DNA of 6,083 bases from Deltaproteobacteria bacterium (GTDB lineage: Bacteria > Desulfobacterota_B > Binatia > Bin18): NCBI GenBank assembly GCA_012271025.1, contig JAAXHF010000216.1, forward strand, positions 1 through 6,083. Direction: 5' to 3'. The notes below the pieces were generated by a model. The model did not search any database and was not told where the DNA came from. It saw only the letters and a program-made list of their open reading frames with translations. Position numbers and translations under genes: made by a program. Shown here piece by piece: positions 1-4,115 of the stretch; positions within the stretch are counted from its first letter, which is position 1; each line of letters begins with the position of its first letter.

Positions 1-1
1 C

Positions 2-886
2 ACCGAGAGTGAGCTGAGCACAGCCCGCGCCCGGCTGAAAACCATTGTCGCCCGCCTCCAAGACCTGCCCGAGGACGAGGCCCGGGCCGCGCTCAGCCGG
101 TTTCAGACCGACCTGTTTCAGGATTTTGCCGATGTCTGGAGCCTGCTGCGCAACAATATCCAGCCCTCGGGTCCGATCACCATGGCCGATATTCCGCCCC
201 AACTCAAAAAACGCTTTGTCAGTCGCACCGAAGACAAGTTCCTGCTCCAGATCTATCCCAAACACAATATTCGTGAGCAGCACGCGCTCGAAGCCTTTAT
301 CCGCCAGCTGCGCGAGCTTGACCCGGATGTCACGGGCTCGCCGGTCATCGGTTACGAGTCGATTCGGGCCATGCAACAGGGCTATATCGAGGCCGCGCTA
401 TACGCTCTGATCGCCATCGTGCTCGTCACCTTCGGCACCCTGCGGCGCGTCACCGATACCCTGCTGGCCCTCCTGCCGCTGGGACTCGGCATGGTCTGGG
501 CCGCCGGCCTGATGTGGCTGTGCAAGCTACAGTTCAACGTGGCCAACCTGGTTGCCGCCCCGCTCATCATCGGCATCGGGATCGAAAACGGCATTCACCT
601 CGTCCACCGTTTTCGAGAGGACGACCGGATGACACCGGCCAGCCTGGTCGCGGGCAGTACCGGCCAGGCCGTGGCCCTCTTCTCGCTGACCACCATGGTC
701 GGCTTCGGCAGCCTGATGATCGCCAAATACTATGGCGTTTTCAGTATGGGCTTGCTACTCTCGCTGGCGGTCGGCAGCGTCCTGGTCGCCTCTCTGGTTG
801 TGCTGCCCATGCTGCTCTCCCGTCCGGCACACCAGACAGCGGTGGTGGGGGAAAGCTGTCGCGGCCGGGTCGAGGCTGAGGGGTGA
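2..886 (+). CDS. HpnN-like RND/MMPL family transporter, C-terminal part (5' truncated by window edge)
   Basis: The reading frame is open from the left edge to the TGA at 884-886, giving 294 residues of a protein that in this family is usually about 850-900 residues. The fragment begins in a soluble, charged periplasmic-type region (about residues 1-125). It then has about five hydrophobic spans near residues 131-146, 153-173, 180-196, 222-242 and 248-272, the usual second membrane half of an RND/MMPL exporter. The run GIGIENGIHLVHRF (about residues 191-204) matches the conserved loop that reads G-(V/I)-G-V-D-N-G-I-H in hopanoid-associated HpnN proteins; here Glu replaces the usual Asp. The preceding TGSPV...ES segment also matches that family. 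Members move hopanoids or other lipids to the outer membrane; the cargo here is unknown. The stop overlaps the GTG of the next gene by 4 nt, suggesting translational coupling with the decarboxylase genes. The MMPL/RND class is secure, the HpnN assignment moderate. Confidence 0.85.
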   Translation, partial: TESELSTARARLKTIVARLQDLPEDEARAALSRFQTDLFQDFADVWSLLRNNIQPSGPITMADIPPQLKKRFVSRTEDKFLLQIYPKHNIREQHALEAFIRQLRELDPDVTGSPVIGYESIRAMQQGYIEAALYALIAIVLVTFGTLRRVTDTLLALLPLGLGMVWAAGLMWLCKLQFNVANLVAAPLIIGIGIENGIHLVHRFREDDRMTPASLVAGSTGQAVALFSLTTMVGFGSLMIAKYYGVFSMGLLLSLAVGSVLVASLVVLPMLLSRPAHQTAVVGESCRGRVEAEG

Positions 887-1383
887 AACCGAGCGTCATG
901 ATGACTGGAACCGACTTTCTCAGTGTGCTGCGGGCCGAGGGCTTCGATTTTTTCACCGGCGTGCCCTGCTCGCTGGTCAAAAGCCTCATTGCCCGCCTGG
1001 AAGACGGGGGTGGGTATATCCCTGAAACCCGCGAAGACGCTGCGGTCGGCCTGGCGGCCGGGGCCTATATGGCCGGCAAACAGCCGGTCGTGATTATGCA
1101 GAATTCGGCCCTCGGGGTGTGTCTCAACGCCCTGGCCTCGCTGAGCCTGATCTACGATCTGCCGTGCCTGCTGCTCGTGACCTGGCGTGGCTATCAGGGT
1201 AAGGACGCGCCCGAACATCTCATCATGGGCGATATCTCCCCCCGTTTGTTCGAGACCGTCGGTATTCCGCATCGGGTGTTGCGCGCCGAGACCGCTACGC
1301 AGGCTGCGGGCTGGGCCGCCCAGACGCTGCGCCAGACCAAAAAACCGGTCGCCCTGCTCCTGCCTCCGGGGGTGCTGGCATGA
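883..1383 (+). CDS. Phosphonopyruvate/sulfopyruvate decarboxylase-type enzyme, alpha subunit (ThDP PYR domain)
   Basis: This 166-residue protein is a stand-alone pyrimidine-binding (PYR) domain of a thiamine-diphosphate enzyme. Visible motifs are FFTGVPCSLVKSL (residues 23-35), TREDAAVGLAAGAYMAG (49-65), where Glu51 sits at the position of the glutamate that activates ThDP, and MQNSALG...LNALASL (72-87) followed by WRGYQG (101-106). These fit both Ppd (phosphonopyruvate to phosphonoacetaldehyde plus CO2) and ComD, the alpha subunit of sulfopyruvate decarboxylase. The TRE(D/E)..VG.AAGAY wording and the split-subunit form look closer to ComD by eye. The PhnW-type neighbour favours phosphonopyruvate as substrate. 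The GTG at 883 is preferred because it forms a 4-nt GTGA overlap with the transporter stop and has GAGG at 872-875 in front. ATG codons at 898 and 901 are alternatives. The C-terminal half of the enzyme is the next gene. Confidence 0.85.
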   Translation: MKPSVMMTGTDFLSVLRAEGFDFFTGVPCSLVKSLIARLEDGGGYIPETREDAAVGLAAGAYMAGKQPVVIMQNSALGVCLNALASLSLIYDLPCLLLVTWRGYQGKDAPEHLIMGDISPRLFETVGIPHRVLRAETATQAAGWAAQTLRQTKKPVALLLPPGVLA

Positions 1384-1943
1384 AACTGGCAGACGCCTTG
1401 GGGGTGGTGATTCCCCTGTTGCACGACGAACTGGTCGTGCACGCCAACGGTTTTATTTCGCGCGAGTCCTTCAACCTCGACGACCGGCCGGGCAACTTCT
1501 ACATGATTGGCTCAATGGGGCTGGCCTCGTCCATCGGGCTGGGCCTGGCCCTCAACCGCCCCGAGCGGCGTATTGTGGTCTTTGACGGCGACGGCAATGT
1601 GCTGATGAACATGGGCTCCCTGGCGCTCATTGGCGCCACCCGGCCGCCCAACCTGGTCCATATCGTTTTCGACAACGAAGCCTACGGCTCAACCGGCAAT
1701 CAGCGCACCATCTCGGGCCAGGTTGCTCTGAACGACATTGCCCGCTCCAGCGGTTACCGCCACGTCGCCCGGGTTGAAACGCCGGACGACCTCAGAGCTG
1801 CGGCAGGCGAAGCGCTCGGCCAGGCCGGTCCCGCGTTTCTGCTGGTCAAGATCGAACCCGACTGGCAGGAACGCAAAATCGGCCGGATCAGCCACGAACC
1901 GCCCCAGATTGCGCGGCGGTTTATGGAGGCAGTGCAAAAATGA
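1380..1943 (+). CDS. Phosphonopyruvate/sulfopyruvate decarboxylase-type enzyme, beta subunit (ThDP PP domain)
   Basis: This 187-residue protein is the diphosphate-binding (PP) domain that completes the ThDP active site with the alpha subunit. It carries NFYMIGSMGLASSIGLGLAL (residues 39-58), the ThDP/Mg2+ signature that begins FDGDGN (68-73) and ends with DNEAYGSTGNQ (98-108), and a C-terminal FLLVKIEPDW segment. The GSMG, GDG and YGSTGNQ blocks are hallmarks of the ComE/Ppd C-terminal domain. Alpha plus beta total about 353 residues, close to the roughly 375 of single-chain Ppd, so the pair is a split version and not a truncation. The start ATG overlaps the alpha stop as ATGA (1380-1383), so the subunits are probably made in equal amounts by coupled translation. 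Family assignment is firm. The exact substrate, phosphonopyruvate or sulfopyruvate, is inferred only from the neighbours. Confidence 0.87.
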   Translation: MKLADALGVVIPLLHDELVVHANGFISRESFNLDDRPGNFYMIGSMGLASSIGLGLALNRPERRIVVFDGDGNVLMNMGSLALIGATRPPNLVHIVFDNEAYGSTGNQRTISGQVALNDIARSSGYRHVARVETPDDLRAAAGEALGQAGPAFLLVKIEPDWQERKIGRISHEPPQIARRFMEAVQK

Positions 1944-2033
1944 AAAAAAGTCAAAAGTCAAAGGTCAAAACTTCTGACATTTGCCTTTCGCGTTTTGCCC
2001 TTTGACTTTTGACCTTTGACTTGCACCTCCCCC
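1944..2033. repeat. Heptanucleotide-unit repeat arranged as a long imperfect inverted repeat between decarboxylase and transaminase genes
   Basis: The AT-rich spacer contains tandem 7-mers of the form AAAAGTC/AAAGGTC on the left and their complement (GACTTTT/GACCTTT) on the right. The 22-base arm at 1950-1971 is the reverse complement of 1992-2013 with one mismatch, and the loop is 20 nt (1972-1991). A further unit continues on the right to about 2022. As RNA this would form a strong hairpin just after the beta-subunit stop and just before the transaminase start. No U-run follows directly, so it is not a textbook intrinsic terminator. It could be an attenuating or processing hairpin, a multi-site operator, or a mobile repeat. 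Its base composition is strikingly unlike the surrounding GC-rich genes. Confidence 0.8.
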
Positions 2034-3107
2034 ATGCAACCCATTCTCCTCAACCCCGGCCCGGTCAACGTCTCCCCGCGCGTCCAACAGGCGCTCTTGC
2101 GCGGCGACCTGTGCCACCGCGAAGCAGAATTCTCGGACCTGCTGGCCGCTATCCGCACAAAACTCCTGAGCGCCTTTGCCCCCCAGGACTATACCTCGGT
2201 CATCATCGGCGGTTCGGGCACCTCGGCGGTCGAAGCCATGGTGTCCTCAGCCCTGCCCCAGGGGAAAAAACTCCTGGTCATCAACAACGGCGTCTATGGC
2301 GAGCGCATGCTGCATATGGCCACCGCCCACCGGATACCGAGTGTGGAGCTGCGCTACGACTGGACAGAGCCGCCCGACCTGGGCCAGATCGAAGCCCAGC
2401 TTGAGGCCGACCCGTCCATCGGCGGGGTGGCCCTGGTCCACCACGAGACCACCACCGGCCTGCTGAATCCCGTGTCCGCAATCGGCGCCCTGACCAGGCG
2501 AATGGGCCGTGTCTTCCTGCTCGATGCGGTCAGTGCCCTGGCTGGCGAAGATCTTGACCTCGTTCGTGACCAGGTCGATATATGCGCCTGCACGGCCAAC
2601 AAATGCGTGCAGGGCCTGCCCGGCGTGGCCTTTGTCCTGGTTCGGACGGCTCTCATGCGGGCGATGCAAGACCACCCGGCCAGCTCGCTGTCGCTGCACC
2701 TGCCCGTCCACTGGCAGGCTCAGGAACGCAACAGTGTCGCCTTTACCCCGCCGGTGCAAGCCTGCTACGCCCTCGACGCCGCCCTTGATGAGTTGCTGGA
2801 GGAAAGTGTAGCGGCGCGGGTCGAGCGCTACCACGCGGCCGCACAGCTGCTGCGGACAGGCTTCAGCCGTCTGGGGCTGCGCTTTCTGTTGCCGCCCAAG
2901 CTGCGGGTCAATTCGCTGACCGCCCTGTTCCTGCCCGCAGGGATGGACTACCACGACCTGCACGACCGACTCAAACAGCGCGGGTTCGTCATCTACGAGG
3001 GCCAGGGCCGGCTCCAGACCGGTATCTTCCGGGTCGCCAACATGGGGCATCTGAGCCTGGATGACTTTCGTCGTTTCCTGGACAGCCTCGAAGAGGTCCT
3101 GGGCTGA
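2034..3107 (+). CDS. phnW: 2-aminoethylphosphonate:pyruvate transaminase (PhnW-type, class V aminotransferase)
   Basis: This 357-residue PLP enzyme of fold type I, class V, interconverts phosphonoacetaldehyde plus alanine with 2-aminoethylphosphonate plus pyruvate. Supporting blocks are the N-terminal LLNPGPVNVSPRV (residues 5-17), GGSGTSAVEAM (59-69), VHHETTTGLLNP (135-146), LLDAVSALAG (162-171) with Asp164 placed to hold the PLP ring nitrogen, and TANKCVQGLPGVAFV (188-202), in which Lys190 is the expected Schiff-base lysine. The carboxylate-binding arginine is probably Arg333 in IFRVANMG. These match PhnW in order and spacing, and the length is typical (about 360-370). PhnW also works in AEP catabolism, but a decarboxylase upstream and a cytidylyltransferase downstream favour synthesis. 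The ATG at 2034 fits the family N-terminus; an upstream TTG at 2016 lies inside the heptamer repeat and is less likely. No Shine-Dalgarno precedes the ATG; the bases there, CACCTCCCCC, resemble anti-SD sequence. Confidence 0.9.
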   Translation: MQPILLNPGPVNVSPRVQQALLRGDLCHREAEFSDLLAAIRTKLLSAFAPQDYTSVIIGGSGTSAVEAMVSSALPQGKKLLVINNGVYGERMLHMATAHRIPSVELRYDWTEPPDLGQIEAQLEADPSIGGVALVHHETTTGLLNPVSAIGALTRRMGRVFLLDAVSALAGEDLDLVRDQVDICACTANKCVQGLPGVAFVLVRTALMRAMQDHPASSLSLHLPVHWQAQERNSVAFTPPVQACYALDAALDELLEESVAARVERYHAAAQLLRTGFSRLGLRFLLPPKLRVNSLTALFLPAGMDYHDLHDRLKQRGFVIYEGQGRLQTGIFRVANMGHLSLDDFRRFLDSLEEVLG

Positions 3108-3131
3108 GCCGCTGAGGAGTGAAGCTACGCC

Positions 3132-3284
3132 ATGAAAGCCTACTGTCTCAGTTTGGAAATGCTCGCCCCGTATCATCATGCAGCGGTCATCTCTCATCTC
3201 GGCTCCGGCGTTGGGAAAATCCTCCTCAATCCCCCTTTGAAAAAGGGGGAAGCCTGTCCTGAGCCCTGTCGAAGGGCGCGCTAG
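3132..3284 (+). pseudogene. Doubtful 50-codon ORF, possibly a gene remnant running into a palindromic repeat
   Basis: An ATG at 3132 lies about 13 nt after an AGGAG-like sequence (near 3115-3119) and opens a frame that ends at TAG 3282-3284. The first about 28 codons (MKAYCLSLEMLAPYHHAAVI and on) match nothing I recognise. From about codon 29 onward the frame only translates the palindromic repeat at 3216-3299 (ILLNPPLKKGE...CRRAR), a wording typical of dispersed repeats and not of a protein. The ORF may be the 5' end of a gene cut short when the repeat inserted, or simply chance. The 10 bases CATGAAAGCC at its start recur exactly at the start of the cytidylyltransferase gene (3349-3358). I do not believe it makes a functional protein. 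Confidence 0.25.
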
Positions 3285-3299
3285 CGCAGGGGGATTTTT
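3216..3299. repeat. Composite palindromic (REP/MITE-like) intergenic element
   Basis: This stretch in the 242-nt gap between the transaminase and cytidylyltransferase genes is built of nested palindromes. There is a perfect 9-bp inverted repeat with a 3-nt loop at 3230-3250 (TCCCCCTTT/AAAGGGGGA), a 5-bp stem at 3263-3277 (GCCCT/AGGGC, inside the motif CTGAGCCCTGTCGAAGGG), and a perfect 10-bp palindrome GCGCTAGCGC at 3278-3287. The outer edges AAAATCC (3216-3222) and GGATTTT (3292-3298) are complementary, and the AATCCCCCT near the left recurs inverted as AGGGGGATT on the right. This is the look of a dispersed palindromic element, probably present in many copies in the genome. The right end, palindrome plus AGGGGGATTTTT, could also act as a weak terminator. 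Nothing else is clear in the remainder of the gap. Confidence 0.75.
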
Positions 3300-3349
3300 G
3301 GGCAGGCGAATGCTCTTCCAGAAGAGAAATTTACACTGAGGCACGACTC

Positions 3350-4105
3350 ATGAAAGCCATCATTCTTGCCGCCGGCATCGGCAAACGCTTCACCCCCCCC
3401 CCGACTGGGGAGGAGAAGAGGGGCGGGCTGCCCAAGTGCCTGATCGAAATTCAGGGCCGGACCCTCCTGGAACGGACCCTGTCCGCCCTTGGCGCGGCTG
3501 GGGTTGACCGGGCGGTCGTCGTCATCGGCTATCGGGGCGAGATGGTTGAGGACAGGATTGGGGCACGCTGCGGCGGCGTCCGGGTCTCGTATATCACCAA
3601 TCCCCGCTATGACCGGGGGGCGATCCTGTCGCTGTGGAGCGCCCGCGAGGAATTTGACGACGATCTCCTGATCATGGACGCCGATGTCCTGTTCCCGACC
3701 GCCATGCTGCGCCGGCTGATCGAGTCGCCCCAGCCGAACTGCTTTCTGCTCGACGCCAGCGCCACCAATACCGGCGAAGAACAAATGCTGCTGACCCGGG
3801 GCGGACGGGTGCTGACCATTATCCGGGGCGGGTCCGGGGAGTACGACCTGATTGGCGAGTCCATCGGCTTTCTCAAGCTCGGCCAGGCTGACGTGCCGCT
3901 CCTGCGGGCCATCCTGGACGACCACATCGCCCGCGGACAGGACACCATCGAGCATGAAGAGGTCTACCCGATCTTTCTCCGCCAGCGCTATGTCGGCTTT
4001 GAACGGGTCGAAGATCTGCCCTGGATAGAGATAGATTTTCCCCAGGATTTGGAGCGGGCAGAACGCGAAGTGTTGCCGCGTATTGTGACCCTCGATCAGT
4101 CCTAG
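3350..4105 (+). CDS. PntC/LicC-like nucleotidyltransferase (probable CTP:2-aminoethylphosphonate cytidylyltransferase)
   Basis: This 251-residue Rossmann-type NTP transferase begins at once with the nucleotide-binding signature MKAIILAAGIGKRF (residues 1-14). LPKCLIEIQGRTLLERTL (27-44), VVIGYRG (57-63), NPRYDRGAILSLWSARE (84-100) and the metal-binding MDADVLF (109-115) follow. The C-terminal EIDFPQDLERAE (227-238) supplies the second acidic metal ligand. The NP.Y....SLW..RE and EIDFP.D...A blocks are typical of choline-phosphate/AEP cytidylyltransferases (LicC, PntC) rather than sugar-nucleotide enzymes. Beside an AEP transaminase the most likely reaction is CTP plus AEP to CMP-AEP plus PPi; phosphocholine or a sugar phosphate remains possible. 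The loop between GKR and LPK (14-26) is about 6-8 residues longer than usual and is partly encoded by a run of ten C at 3393-3402. TGAGG near 3337-3341 is a plausible ribosome-binding site. Confidence 0.8.
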   Translation: MKAIILAAGIGKRFTPPPTGEEKRGGLPKCLIEIQGRTLLERTLSALGAAGVDRAVVVIGYRGEMVEDRIGARCGGVRVSYITNPRYDRGAILSLWSAREEFDDDLLIMDADVLFPTAMLRRLIESPQPNCFLLDASATNTGEEQMLLTRGGRVLTIIRGGSGEYDLIGESIGFLKLGQADVPLLRAILDDHIARGQDTIEHEEVYPIFLRQRYVGFERVEDLPWIEIDFPQDLERAEREVLPRIVTLDQS

Positions 4106-4115
4106 AGCGGTCTCC

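Noticed and set aside
730..1272. 180-codon minus-strand frame across the transporter/decarboxylase junction
   Set aside because: It spans two + strand genes joined by a stop/start overlap and has no motif, so it is a shadow frame.
1950..2013. Possible CRISPR or intrinsic terminator reading of the heptamer array
   Set aside because: The units are only 7 bases with no unique spacers, so it is not CRISPR. No T-run follows the stem on the + strand, so a classical terminator is not supported.
2001..2023. TTGACT/TTGACC motifs as sigma70 -35 boxes for phnW
   Set aside because: They arise from the repeat units, and no convincing -10 sequence follows before the start codon.
2247..3344. 365-codon open frame on the minus strand
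   Set aside because: It lies wholly opposite the well-supported PhnW gene and the palindromic spacer. The GC-rich codon bias of the + gene leaves the antisense frame open, and its translation has no recognisable motif.
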